DNA from: Neobacillus terrae
GTDB taxonomy: Bacteria; Bacillota; Bacilli; Bacillales; Cytobacillaceae
DNA: 64,000 nucleotides
Assembly (NCBI RefSeq): GCF_011393025.1
Contig: NZ_JAAOEO010000003.1
Span: 310,001-374,000 of the forward strand
Direction: 5' to 3'
Shown here: in pieces, positions 1-7,896 of the stretch
Layout of the letters: the number at the start of each line of letters is the position of its first letter
How positions within the stretch are numbered: position 1 is the stretch's first letter
Position numbers and translations under genes: made by a program
Notes under the pieces: model-generated
What the model saw: only the letters and a program-made list of their open reading frames with translations
The model's database searches: none
What the model was told of the DNA's origin: nothing

Positions 1-237
1 TTTAGGCGTGCACTTCCGCCTCTTGGCAACCAATTTATTATTGGCCTTAAAGACTCATCACTTGCTGCCTTTATTTCAATGAACGAATTATTCAATGTTG
101 CAACAACACTTGGATCAAATAACTTTGACGAAATGACCTATCTGCTGATCGTAGCAGTTTATTATCTTGTACTGGTGGCATTGCTGACGATTATTGTAAG
201 GCTTTTCGAAAATCGATTAGCAGTCAGCGACCGATAG
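1..237 (+). CDS. Polar amino-acid ABC transporter permease, C-terminal part
   Basis: The frame is open from the first base to TAG at 235-237 and encodes about 78 residues. It holds a cytoplasmic loop of the EAA type (RRALPPLGNQFIIGLKDSS) followed by a final hydrophobic helix. That arrangement is typical of HisM/GlnP-family permeases for polar amino acids or cystine. The 5' part lies outside the window. Only 11 bp separate it from the ATPase gene that follows, so the two are almost certainly cotranscribed. The substrate cannot be told from this fragment. Confidence 0.85.
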   Translation, partial: FRRALPPLGNQFIIGLKDSSLAAFISMNELFNVATTLGSNNFDEMTYLLIVAVYYLVLVALLTIIVRLFENRLAVSDR

Positions 238-248
238 GAGGACTTTAA

Positions 249-992
249 ATGACCACAAGAGAAATGATAAAAATTGAAAATTTAAATAAATCATTTGGTG
301 ATTTGCATGTTTTAAAAAATATCAATTTGGAAGTCTTTGAAAGTGATGTTGTTTGCCTTATTGGAGCCAGCGGATCCGGAAAAAGCACACTCCTCCGCTG
401 CCTTAACTTTTTGGAAAAAAAGGATAATGGTAACATTATCATTGAAGGGGAAGAGATTACCCGAAGTACGCATGATATTAATGAAATTCGCCAAAAGGTT
501 GGAATGGTATTTCAGCATTTTAATCTTTTTCCACATATGACTGTATTGGAAAATATCATTGAAGCACCTGTACATGTCAAAAAGGTTTCAAAACAGGAAG
601 CAATAGAGGAAGCTAAGGTACTTCTGTCCAAGGTTGGACTGGGCGACAAGGCTGACGTTTATCCAAGTAAATTGTCCGGAGGCCAAAAACAGCGTGTGGC
701 CATTGCCAGGGCTTTGGCAATGAAACCGGATATTATGTTGTTTGATGAACCCACATCCGCTCTTGACCCCGAGCTTGTAGGTGAAGTACTGGCAACAATG
801 AAGGAACTGGCTGAGGATGGAATGACAATGGTTGTCGTTACCCATGAAATGGGCTTTGCCAGAGAGGTTGCGGATTGGATTATTTATATGAACGATGGCA
901 TGATTATTGAAAAAGGACATCCTGAGGAATTCTTTGAAAACCCTAAAGAAGAACGAACGAGGGAATTCCTAAGTACTACCCAGTTAAAATAA
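249..992 (+). CDS. Polar amino-acid ABC transporter ATP-binding protein (GlnQ-like)
   Basis: This 247-residue ATPase powers amino-acid uptake together with the permease just upstream. Visible motifs are the Walker [10 protein letters not shown], the Q-loop region ([10 protein letters not shown]), the signature [15 protein letters not shown], the Walker [14 protein letters not shown] and the switch His in VVTHEMGFA. The length and HEMGFA signature fit the GlnQ/HisP/ArtP class. The ATG at 249 is preceded by AGGAGG at 237-242. A Met at codon 6 is a possible alternative start. It is the last gene of its operon and a strong terminator follows directly. Confidence 0.93.
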   Translation: MTTREMIKIENLNKSFGDLHVLKNINLEVFESDVVCLIGASGSGKSTLLRCLNFLEKKDNGNIIIEGEEITRSTHDINEIRQKVGMVFQHFNLFPHMTVLENIIEAPVHVKKVSKQEAIEEAKVLLSKVGLGDKADVYPSKLSGGQKQRVAIARALAMKPDIMLFDEPTSALDPELVGEVLATMKELAEDGMTMVVVTHEMGFAREVADWIIYMNDGMIIEKGHPEEFFENPKEERTREFLSTTQLK

Positions 993-1038
993 AACAAATA
1001 CAAGGGCCGGAATCGCTTCCGGCCCTTGTATTTGTTTT
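991..1038. terminator. Bidirectional Rho-independent terminator
   Basis: A perfect 22-bp inverted repeat (991-1012 and 1017-1038) with a TCGC loop sits between the convergent amino-acid ATPase gene and livF. It has a GC-rich core (AAGGGCCGGAA), an A-run on one side and a T-run on the other, so it can end transcription from both directions. Confidence 0.93.
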
Positions 1039-1082
1039 AATATTGTATTGGATTATTGTTTATCTCATTCGCTGGGCAAATT

Positions 1083-1793
1083 TTAGTGCCCACCCAGGTA
1101 GGCATTTTTAATTTGGTCACTTTGATTGAGCTCATCAGGCGTACCGGAAAGAACAATTTTTCCCGTTTCAATAACATATGCTCTTGAAGCAATGGAAAGA
1201 GCCATATTGGCATTTTGTTCAACCAGGAGGATCGTTGTTCCGGTATTATTGATTTCCTCAATAATCCTAAAGATGGTTTTCACCAGCAAAGGTGCAAGAC
1301 CCATGGACGGTTCATCAAGCAGAAGAAGGCGAGGGCGGGCCATCAAAGCCCTTCCCATTGCCAGCATTTGCTGTTCCCCGCCTGACAAGGTTCCGGACAG
1401 CTGCTTTCTGCGCTCATGAAGCCTTGGAAAAAGATCATAGACCTTCGAAAAGTCTTCGCGGATTCCCTGCTTGTCTTTCCTTAAATATGCTCCCAGCTCA
1501 AGGTTTTCCTCAACAGACATATTCGAGAAAACCCGGCGGCCTTCCGGAACGTGAGATATACCTTTTTTAACAATCGTCTGCGCTACCTTGCCGGAAATGG
1601 AATCTCCTTCAAAGATAATGTCGCCCTTCTTGGGTTTCGCCAATCCGGAAATGGTTTTTAACAGAGTGCTTTTACCCGCTCCATTGGCTCCAATCAGAGT
1701 AACAATTTCACCTTCATTTATTTCAAGAGAAACTCCCTTCAATGCCTGGATATTTCCATAATAAACGTTAATATCATTAATTTGCAGCATCAT
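1083..1793 (-). CDS. livF: Branched-chain amino-acid ABC transporter ATPase LivF
   Basis: This 236-residue ATPase is one of the two nucleotide-binding subunits of a Leu/Ile/Val (HAAT family) importer. It has Walker A GANGAGKST, the LivF-typical HVPEGRRVFSNMSVEENL segment, signature LSGGEQQMLAMGRAL, Walker B LLLLDEPSMGL and the switch region LLVEQNA. Its ATG overlaps the stop of livG by 4 bp, which indicates translational coupling. It is the last gene of the livJHMGF operon and ends close to the shared terminator at 991-1038. Confidence 0.95.
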   Translation of the reverse strand: MMLQINDINVYYGNIQALKGVSLEINEGEIVTLIGANGAGKSTLLKTISGLAKPKKGDIIFEGDSISGKVAQTIVKKGISHVPEGRRVFSNMSVEENLELGAYLRKDKQGIREDFSKVYDLFPRLHERRKQLSGTLSGGEQQMLAMGRALMARPRLLLLDEPSMGLAPLLVKTIFRIIEEINNTGTTILLVEQNANMALSIASRAYVIETGKIVLSGTPDELNQSDQIKNAYLGGH

Positions 1794-2569
1794 GAAACCT
1801 CCTCACCGAGGTATGCTTCGATTACTTTAGGGTTATTCCGAATTTCCTGCGGAGTGCCTTGAGCAATCAGCTGACCATGGTCTAAAACATAAATTCTTTC
1901 GCATACACCCATTACAAGGAGCATGTCATGTTCAATCAGGAGAACAGTAAGGGAAAATCTTTCCCGGATAAAAGAAATTAAATTCATAAGTTCGTGCGTT
2001 TCCTGAGGATTCATACCAGCAGCCGGCTCATCCAAAAGAAGCAGCTTCGGATTAGCAGCCAATGCCCTCGCAATCTCGAGGCGGCGCTGCTGTCCGTAAG
2101 GAAGGTTCTTTGCTTTTTCATGAAGGAAACCTTCAAGTTTAAAAATCTTTAGAAACTCAATTGCCTGTTCTTCCATTTCTTTTTCACCTGAGAAATGATG
2201 CGGCAGGCGGAATATGGAACTTAGGATTGAATGCTTTGCCCGAGAATGATAGGCAACTTTAACATTATCCAGAACGGACAGTTCTCCAAACAGGCGGATG
2301 TTCTGAAACGTTCGGCTAATACCTTTCCTCGTAATTTTAAATGGAGCAAGCCCATTTAGTTTATCTCCGTCTAATTCAATGCTTCCTTCAGTAGGAACAT
2401 AAACACCAGTCAGCAGATTAAAAAAGGTAGTTTTACCTGCACCGTTCGGACCGATTAAACCAACCAGCTCCCCCTGCTTCAACTCTAAATTCACGTCGGA
2501 AACGGCCTGCAGTCCGCCAAACCGGATTCCTGCCTTTTCTACCTTAAGCAATAGTTTGTTTGTTGTCAT
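1790..2569 (-). CDS. livG: Branched-chain amino-acid ABC transporter ATPase LivG
   Basis: The second ATPase of the liv transporter, 259 residues. Visible are Walker [10 protein letters not shown], the LivG-type segment [15 protein letters not shown], the signature-region sequence [15 protein letters not shown], Walker [14 protein letters not shown] and the switch His in LLIEHDM. The variant signature (YGQQRR in place of SGGQQ) is usual for LivG/BraF. It overlaps livM by 26 bp upstream and livF by 4 bp downstream, so the genes are tightly coupled. Confidence 0.95.
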   Translation of the reverse strand: MTTNKLLLKVEKAGIRFGGLQAVSDVNLELKQGELVGLIGPNGAGKTTFFNLLTGVYVPTEGSIELDGDKLNGLAPFKITRKGISRTFQNIRLFGELSVLDNVKVAYHSRAKHSILSSIFRLPHHFSGEKEMEEQAIEFLKIFKLEGFLHEKAKNLPYGQQRRLEIARALAANPKLLLLDEPAAGMNPQETHELMNLISFIRERFSLTVLLIEHDMLLVMGVCERIYVLDHGQLIAQGTPQEIRNNPKVIEAYLGEEVS

Positions 2570-3518
2570 TCGGCATTCCTCCTTTTCCAGTACCGCGATA
2601 TTTAAAGAGTGAAGTAAGTTCCTTTGTGCCCATCAGTCCCTGAGGGCGGTAAAGCATCATAATAATCAGGACAAGACTGTAAATAATCATCCGGGTTTCC
2701 GAATAATCCTGAAGGAATGTTGAAATAATTGTGAGCAATATTGCGGCAATAACTGCACCAGACATACTTCCCAGGCCGCCAAGCACGACAAAGATTAAGA
2801 TATCAAATGATTTTAAGAAGCCAAAGTTGGTTGGCTGGATAATGTAAAAGTTATGGGCATAAAGTGCTCCGGCAATGCCTGCAAAAAATGAGCCAATTAC
2901 AAAGGCCGCTACTTTATAATAAGTCGTATTAATACCCATTGCGTCAGCGGCAATCTCATTTTCACGAATGGAGATACATGCACGGCCGTGTGTCGAATTC
3001 GTAAAGTTTGTAATAACCACTACAGTAAGAACGACACAAGCGACAAGCCATGGCCAGGTAGTTAAATGGCGAACCTGCATCCCACTGGCACCGCCAATAT
3101 AATCGATGTTCAAAAAGGTTATCCGAACAATTTCACCAAAGCCTAAAGTGGCAATTGCCAGATAGTCTCCTTTTAGCCGAAGGCTCGGAATTCCGATGAT
3201 AAGACCTGCAATTCCAGCCGCAATGCCGCCAGCGAGGATCGCTACCGGGAAAGGGAGGTCAAGCTTCATAGTCATAATGGCGGATGCATAGGCACCTACC
3301 GCCAGGAAGCCAGCGTGGCCTATCGAAAACTGGCCTGTGATTCCCATAATCAGATGGAGACTGGTTGCAAGAATAATATTAATCCCAATATAAAAAATCG
3401 TATTAACATAAAATGAGTTCAGCGTACCGCCAGAAATTAAAAATTGAATGAGCGCAGATAAAATGGCAACTACAACAATAGCTGTCCAAAAACCCTTTCC
3501 ATGCGTAAGTTTTTTCAT
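2544..3518 (-). CDS. livM: Branched-chain amino-acid ABC transporter permease LivM
   Basis: An integral membrane permease of 324 residues with about nine hydrophobic segments. It carries the LivM-family landmarks [19 protein letters not shown] and the central [16 protein letters not shown] region, followed by [13 protein letters not shown]. It pairs with LivH to form the translocation path. It starts 12 bp after livH and its 3' end overlaps livG. The short hydrophilic tail rich in Gly/Lys is not informative. Confidence 0.95.
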   Translation of the reverse strand: MKKLTHGKGFWTAIVVVAILSALIQFLISGGTLNSFYVNTIFYIGINIILATSLHLIMGITGQFSIGHAGFLAVGAYASAIMTMKLDLPFPVAILAGGIAAGIAGLIIGIPSLRLKGDYLAIATLGFGEIVRITFLNIDYIGGASGMQVRHLTTWPWLVACVVLTVVVITNFTNSTHGRACISIRENEIAADAMGINTTYYKVAAFVIGSFFAGIAGALYAHNFYIIQPTNFGFLKSFDILIFVVLGGLGSMSGAVIAAILLTIISTFLQDYSETRMIIYSLVLIIMMLYRPQGLMGTKELTSLFKYRGTGKGGMPNDNKQTIA

Positions 3519-3530
3519 CGTCTCTCCCCC

Positions 3531-4409
3531 TTAAACCTTTTCCCTGACATTTTTGCCAAAGATACCTGAAGGGCGGAAAATCAAAATAAGAATAAGCACC
3601 ACAAAGGCTGCTCCATCACGCCATAAAGAATATCCGCTCGCACTTACCAGCGATTCAATTACACCAAGCACCAGTCCGCCGACCATTGCACCAGGGATAA
3701 TTCCTATTCCTCCAAGGACTGCCGCAACAAAGGCCTTAAGACCAGGGATAATTCCCATAAGCGGTTCGATTTTTGTATAGTACATTCCAAAAATAACGCC
3801 TGCAGCACCTGCAAGAGCAGATCCAATTGCAAACGTTGCAGAAATGGTATTATCAACGTTAATGCCCATGAGTCTTGCTGCATCCATATCATGAGAAACG
3901 GCACGCATTGCTTTGCCAATTTTCGTTTTATGAACAATAAACTGAAGCAGAATCATCAGCAATATGGAAATAGCTAAAATAAATAAGGACTGGCTGCTGA
4001 TTTTTACACCAAAAAATTCAACATTTTTAAAAGGTAATAGCTTATCAGGATATGCTTCTGGCTGCGCTCCGCGTGCATAAATTGTTGTATATTCGATCAG
4101 CAGGGAAACACCAATAGCTGTAATTAAAGCCGCAATCCTGGTTGCGTTCCTTAGTGGTTTATAAGCAATCCTTTCGATTAAAACACCGAAAATGGCACAA
4201 ACTGCCATACTTATCAGCAAAGCTGGAAAAAAGCCAAGATGAAAAATAGAAATTGAATAAAAGCCGACGAATGAACCTACCATAAATACATCGCCGTGAG
4301 CAAAGTTTATAAGTTTTACAATTCCATAAACCATGGTGTAACCTAATGCAATTAGTGCATATATACTGCCAAGAGAAATCCCGTTAACGAGCTGCTGTAT
4401 CCATTCCAT
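3531..4409 (-). CDS. livH: Branched-chain amino-acid ABC transporter permease LivH
   Basis: A 292-residue permease with about eight membrane segments. It begins with the family-typical QLVNGISLGSIYALIALGYT and KLINFAHGDVFMVGS. A cytoplasmic loop near RAVSHDMDAARLMGIN contacts the ATPases, and the segment AAVLGGIGIIPGAMVGG lies near the end. It forms the permease heterodimer with LivM. A hairpin between livJ and livH probably lowers its expression relative to the binding protein. Confidence 0.95.
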   Translation of the reverse strand: MEWIQQLVNGISLGSIYALIALGYTMVYGIVKLINFAHGDVFMVGSFVGFYSISIFHLGFFPALLISMAVCAIFGVLIERIAYKPLRNATRIAALITAIGVSLLIEYTTIYARGAQPEAYPDKLLPFKNVEFFGVKISSQSLFILAISILLMILLQFIVHKTKIGKAMRAVSHDMDAARLMGINVDNTISATFAIGSALAGAAGVIFGMYYTKIEPLMGIIPGLKAFVAAVLGGIGIIPGAMVGGLVLGVIESLVSASGYSLWRDGAAFVVLILILIFRPSGIFGKNVREKV

Positions 4410-4440
4410 CTCTTCACACTCCTCCGAAAGGGCCTTCTTT

Positions 4441-4486
4441 TTATTAAAAAATGAATAGGGAGATACGACTGTTCTCCCTATTCATT
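4441..4486 (-). terminator. livJ-livH intercistronic hairpin (partial terminator)
   Basis: A perfect 14-bp inverted repeat (4450-4463 and 4473-4486) with a 9-nt loop lies between the livJ stop and livH. Read on the coding strand, a T-rich tract follows it, so it has the form of an intrinsic terminator. In ABC operons such an element commonly reduces read-through, so that more binding protein than permease is made. That role here is inferred. Confidence 0.75.
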
Positions 4487-4496
4487 TCTTATGAAA

Positions 4497-5663
4497 TTAA
4501 GGATTTACCTTTGTTTTAAAGGTTTGTTCCCCGTTTACATATTCAAGAATAACCGCTGATTTAATTGGATCATGATTCTTATCAAGCTTTAACTTACCGG
4601 AAACAAGGCTCAGGCCATCAGTCTTGGCAAGTGCGTCTTTAATTTTTTCAGGGTCACTGCTCTTCGCACGTTTAATTGCATCTGCGATAAAGTAGCCTGA
4701 GTCATAACCGAGGGCACTAAATGCATCCGGTGATTTTCCATATTTCTTTTTGAACGCTGAAACGAATTCCTGAACCTTTTTATCCTTATCTCCTGAAGAA
4801 TAGTGGTTAGTGATATAGGTATTTTTCAAAGCTTCTTTACCTGCAATGTCAACAAGCTTTGGAGAATCCCATCCATCTCCTCCCATGATAGGAACATCAA
4901 GACCAATCTCTCTTGCCTGCTTCACGATCAGACCAACCTCTTCATAGTAGCCAGGAAGGAAGATAAACTCCGGATTAGAAGCTTTGATTCTTGTTAAAGT
5001 GGCATGGAAGTCTGTATCCTTTTGAACGTATGCTTCCTGGGAAACAATTTTTCCGCCATTTTTCTTAAAAGATGTTTTAAACGCAGCGGCAAGGCCCTTT
5101 GCATAGTCACTTGAGCTGTCGATCAGAACTGCAGCTGATTTTACATTAAGCTCTTTTGAAGCAAAGTTTGCTGCTACAGTACCCTGGAATGGGTCGATAA
5201 AACAAGTTCTGAATACATAATCATTTACTTTTCCATCTTTATTAGTAATTGTGGGGTTAGTACCTGTTGGAGTAACAAGTACTACCTTATTATCATCCGC
5301 TACCTGCACCTGTGCCAATGTATTTGTACTTGTGGCAGCACCAACGATTGCTGCAACCTTATCCTGGCTGACAAGCTTGATGGCTGCGTTTGTTGCTTCA
5401 GCTGCGTCTGATTTATTGTCCACCTTTATAAGCTTCAGCTTCTTGCCATCAATTCCTTTTTTATTGATTTCATCCACGGCAAGCTGCAAGCCTTCAGATG
5501 CAGACTGTCCGTATGAAGCAACTCCGCCTGACAATTCAAGGTTCGCACCAATTTTGATAGTATCGCCGCCACCTCCGCCGCTAGCTGAAGAATTACAACC
5601 GGCCAATACACCCCCTGCAAGCGCTAATGACATTAACACCCCTGTTAACCTTTTTTTACTCAT
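4497..5663 (-). CDS. livJ: Branched-chain amino-acid-binding lipoprotein LivJ
   Basis: The 388-residue solute-binding lipoprotein of the liv importer (periplasmic-binding-protein type I fold, PF13458). The N-terminus has a positively charged start, a hydrophobic core and the lipobox LAGC, with Cys22 expected to be lipidated. A Ser/Gly linker follows. Family landmarks are IKIGANLELSGGVASYGQSA and the hinge segment FLPGYYEEVGLIVKQA. The ATG has a purine-rich RBS (AGGGGG). It is the first gene of its operon, and a CodY-like box lies upstream at 5744-5758. Confidence 0.94.
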   Translation of the reverse strand: MSKKRLTGVLMSLALAGGVLAGCNSSASGGGGGDTIKIGANLELSGGVASYGQSASEGLQLAVDEINKKGIDGKKLKLIKVDNKSDAAEATNAAIKLVSQDKVAAIVGAATSTNTLAQVQVADDNKVVLVTPTGTNPTITNKDGKVNDYVFRTCFIDPFQGTVAANFASKELNVKSAAVLIDSSSDYAKGLAAAFKTSFKKNGGKIVSQEAYVQKDTDFHATLTRIKASNPEFIFLPGYYEEVGLIVKQAREIGLDVPIMGGDGWDSPKLVDIAGKEALKNTYITNHYSSGDKDKKVQEFVSAFKKKYGKSPDAFSALGYDSGYFIADAIKRAKSSDPEKIKDALAKTDGLSLVSGKLKLDKNHDPIKSAVILEYVNGEQTFKTKVNP

Positions 5664-5743
5664 GGCTTTTCCCCCTATTTTTATTTTTTTGGGAATAAAA
5701 CAATCCTAGTATTCTATCTAATCGGACTGTTTAAAATAAATAT

Positions 5744-5758
5744 AATATTCTGAAAGTA
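5744..5758 (-). promoter_or_regulatory. Candidate CodY box upstream of livJ
   Basis: On the coding strand TACTTTCAGAATATT matches the CodY consensus AATTTTCWGAAAATT at 12 of 15 positions. It lies about 80-95 bp upstream of the livJ start codon. CodY represses branched-chain amino-acid uptake genes in Bacilli, so the site fits biologically. A 12/15 match in AT-rich DNA can also arise by chance. Confidence 0.4.
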
Positions 5759-5814
5759 TTGTACATAATATTTACCTATTCGTCTAGTACTTTTCTAACA
5801 TATTTTAATATAAT

Positions 5815-6044
5815 TTGACCAAAGCTACTTTCTACTATACTTATATTGGAAAATTATCTTTCGAGAACCGAAAAATTATATAAGGAAACTAATCATGATG
5901 GAAAGCGATTGCACAAAATGTTTTTTTAATACGATGAGTATTTAATAATGGAGAATGGAACAATCTTGGTTCGTATCGATGAGATTTGTCCTCGAGACGC
6001 TGTTCATGACCAAATTAAAATAAGGAGATGCCTCGGCATCTCCT
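5815..6044 (+). other. Gene remnant or small-ORF region between livJ and niaP
   Basis: The rest of this 392-bp gap holds a weak sigma-A-like promoter (TTGACC at 5815, TATACT at 5836, spacing only 15). It also holds an AAGGAA RBS before a 16-codon ORF at 5895-5945 (MMESDCTKCFFNTMSI). A second ORF starts at 5948 (MENGTILVRIDEICPRDAVH...) and runs into the 3' end of niaP through the terminator hairpin. The pieces look like parts of one decayed gene, but I cannot name it. A functional small protein is possible but unsupported. Confidence 0.25.
6023..6044 (-). terminator. niaP terminator
   Basis: A perfect 10-bp inverted repeat (AGGAGATGCC / GGCATCTCCT, 2-nt loop) lies just beyond the niaP stop and is followed on the minus strand by a T-rich tract. 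Confidence 0.85.
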
Positions 6045-6055
6045 CACTTAACCAA

Positions 6056-7267
6056 TTAGGCTTCAGCTAACTCTTGCTTTTTAGTTTCTCTTCCTAGAAA
6101 AACCACTGTTGCAGCTCCTACCAAAACAGCAGCACAAAAGATTAGGAAAATGGATGAAATATCGACTTTTTGTGTAACCATATAGCCTACAAGAAGAGGT
6201 CCAAGGATCCCGCCTACACGGCCAATGGCAGCCGCCATTCCGGCACCGCTTCCCCTAATGTTGGTTGGATACTGTTCCGGAGTGTATGCATATAGCGCTC
6301 CCCATGCTCCAAGATTAAAGAATGACAAGAAGATACCAGAGATCATTAACATTGCACTTGATTCTGCTGTTCCAAAGAAGTAAGCGCTCAAAGCCGTACC
6401 TATTAAATAAGTCACAAGAACAAACTTCCTGCCAAGCTTTTCAATAAACCAAGCAGCCGTAAAATAACCAGGCAATTGGGCCAATGTCATAATCAGTACA
6501 TACTGAAAGCCTTTAATTAAGCTGAAGCCCTTCATGACCATAACGCTTGGAAGCCATAAAAACATTCCATAGTATGAGAACACGACACAGAACCATAGAA
6601 TCCAGAGCATTAAGGTACGGCGGGCATATTCCCCTGACCATAGCTTCGAAATACTTTCTAATACAGTTACCTTATTTTTATTCTTTACTGCCGAAAAACG
6701 TGGTGAGTCCGGAAGCCCCATGCGAAGATATAACGCATAGATAGCAGGTACAGCACTTATGATCAAAGCTGTTTGCCAGCCGAATTTTGGAATGATGAAG
6801 TAGGAAATGAGGGCTGCAATCAGCCAGCCACCAGCCCAAAAGCTTTCTAGCAGAACAACAACACGGCCCCTTTTCTCAGCCGGTACACTTTCGGATACAA
6901 GTGTAGAAGCAACCGGAAGCTCTCCTCCAAGGCCGGCCCCAATAATAAAGCGAAAAACTAAAAAGATAGCAAGCGAAGAGGTGAAAGCAGCCGCTCCGCT
7001 TCCTATTGAAAATAATAATAATGTAAGAATAAAGACAGACTTTCGGCCAATTCTGTCGGCCATTACTCCAAAAACTAATGCCCCCACAGCCATGCCAATT
7101 GAATTTACGCTTCCTATCCATCCCATTTGTTCTGTCGACAAATTCCATTCAACCTTTAACGCTGCAATAATAAATGAAAGCATGCCGACATCCAGGGCAT
7201 CAAACATCCAGCCTAAGCCCGCAATTCCAAGCAATCGGCGGTTGGAAATTTCGTTTTGTGTCTTCAT
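6056..7267 (-). CDS. niaP: MFS niacin permease NiaP
   Basis: A 403-residue 12-helix major facilitator protein, closely like B. subtilis YceI/NiaP, which imports nicotinate for NAD salvage. Landmarks are the N-terminal GIAGLGWMFDALDVGMLSF, the MFS loop motif MADRIGRK after helix 2, GLGGELPVASTLVSE and YAYTPEQYPTNIRGSG near helix 10. The ATG is preceded by AGGGGG. It is monocistronic, bounded by its own terminator and by a promoter whose spacer carries a palindrome that may bind the niacin-responsive repressor NiaR. A related sugar/aromatic-acid transporter is the alternative, but the resemblance to YceI is strong. Confidence 0.85.
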   Translation of the reverse strand: MKTQNEISNRRLLGIAGLGWMFDALDVGMLSFIIAALKVEWNLSTEQMGWIGSVNSIGMAVGALVFGVMADRIGRKSVFILTLLLFSIGSGAAAFTSSLAIFLVFRFIIGAGLGGELPVASTLVSESVPAEKRGRVVVLLESFWAGGWLIAALISYFIIPKFGWQTALIISAVPAIYALYLRMGLPDSPRFSAVKNKNKVTVLESISKLWSGEYARRTLMLWILWFCVVFSYYGMFLWLPSVMVMKGFSLIKGFQYVLIMTLAQLPGYFTAAWFIEKLGRKFVLVTYLIGTALSAYFFGTAESSAMLMISGIFLSFFNLGAWGALYAYTPEQYPTNIRGSGAGMAAAIGRVGGILGPLLVGYMVTQKVDISSIFLIFCAAVLVGAATVVFLGRETKKQELAEA

Positions 7268-7336
7268 AAGGAACCCCCTGCCAAATATATTTAGTTATTT
7301 TCTCTCATTTCTCAGTTAATATGTAGTAACTATACT

Positions 7337-7365
7337 ATCATATCAGGTGTCTTTACACTTGTCAT
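7337..7365 (-). promoter_or_regulatory. niaP promoter with embedded palindrome (candidate NiaR operator)
   Basis: On the minus strand the -35 ATGACA (7360-7365) and -10 TATGAT (7337-7342) are separated by exactly 17 bp. The spacer contains the imperfect palindrome AAGTGTAAAGACACCT (7345-7360). A repressor bound there would block RNA polymerase. NiaR (YrxA) controls niaP in many Firmicutes through TGTC/GACA-type palindromes, so it is the likely protein. Binding is inferred. Confidence 0.6.
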
Positions 7366-7479
7366 TATACTTATGCTCCACCTTAATATTTTTTTTAAAA
7401 TGAACAGCCAAAAGCCGTTTCCCATAAAAAATCGTTTTGCCTGGTTGGATATCTGTCGAAAAATCGGTTAATTTCTAAT

Positions 7480-7508
7480 TTTACAAACTTTTCAGATAAA
7501 TATATAAT
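7480..7508 (+). promoter_or_regulatory. Sigma-A promoter of the DUF485-actP operon
   Basis: TTTACA (7480-7485) and TATAAT (7503-7508) are separated by 17 bp, about 40 bp upstream of the first start codon. No cre or other operator was recognised nearby. Confidence 0.75.
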
Positions 7509-7549
7509 GATGCTTGTAATTATTTTTATATTTTAAAGGAGGAACTATA

Positions 7550-7894
7550 ATGGCAGTAAAAGAGGAATCCCTCAAAAACTCCATGTTTGAACCATCTCCG
7601 AGAGACTATACTGAAATTGTTAAGTCACAGCCGTTTCAAGAACTCTTAAAAGTTAAACGCGCATTCATCCTTCCGCTTACTTTATTCTTCCTGGTATTTT
7701 ACTTCACATTACCTGTACTGACAGCCTACTCTACCGTATTAAATAAACCTGCATTTGGGCCTGTCAGCTGGGCATGGGTGTTTGGATTTGCACAGTTTAT
7801 TATGACTTGGGCCTTATGTATTCTTTATACGAACAAGGCCGTCAAATTTGATAAATTAGTTGAAAAAGTTAAACAAACAGGAAGAGGGGTCTAA
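7550..7894 (+). CDS. DUF485 membrane protein (YwcB-like)
   Basis: A 114-residue protein with a hydrophilic N-terminus and two membrane helices (about residues 37-60 and 72-95), matching DUF485 (PF04341). Such proteins are nearly always encoded directly upstream of ActP-type sodium:solute symporters, here with a 2-bp gap, and are thought to assist the symporter. The ATG follows a perfect AAAGGAGG. The molecular function of the family is unknown. Confidence 0.9.
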   Translation: MAVKEESLKNSMFEPSPRDYTEIVKSQPFQELLKVKRAFILPLTLFFLVFYFTLPVLTAYSTVLNKPAFGPVSWAWVFGFAQFIMTWALCILYTNKAVKFDKLVEKVKQTGRGV

Positions 7895-7896
7895 CC

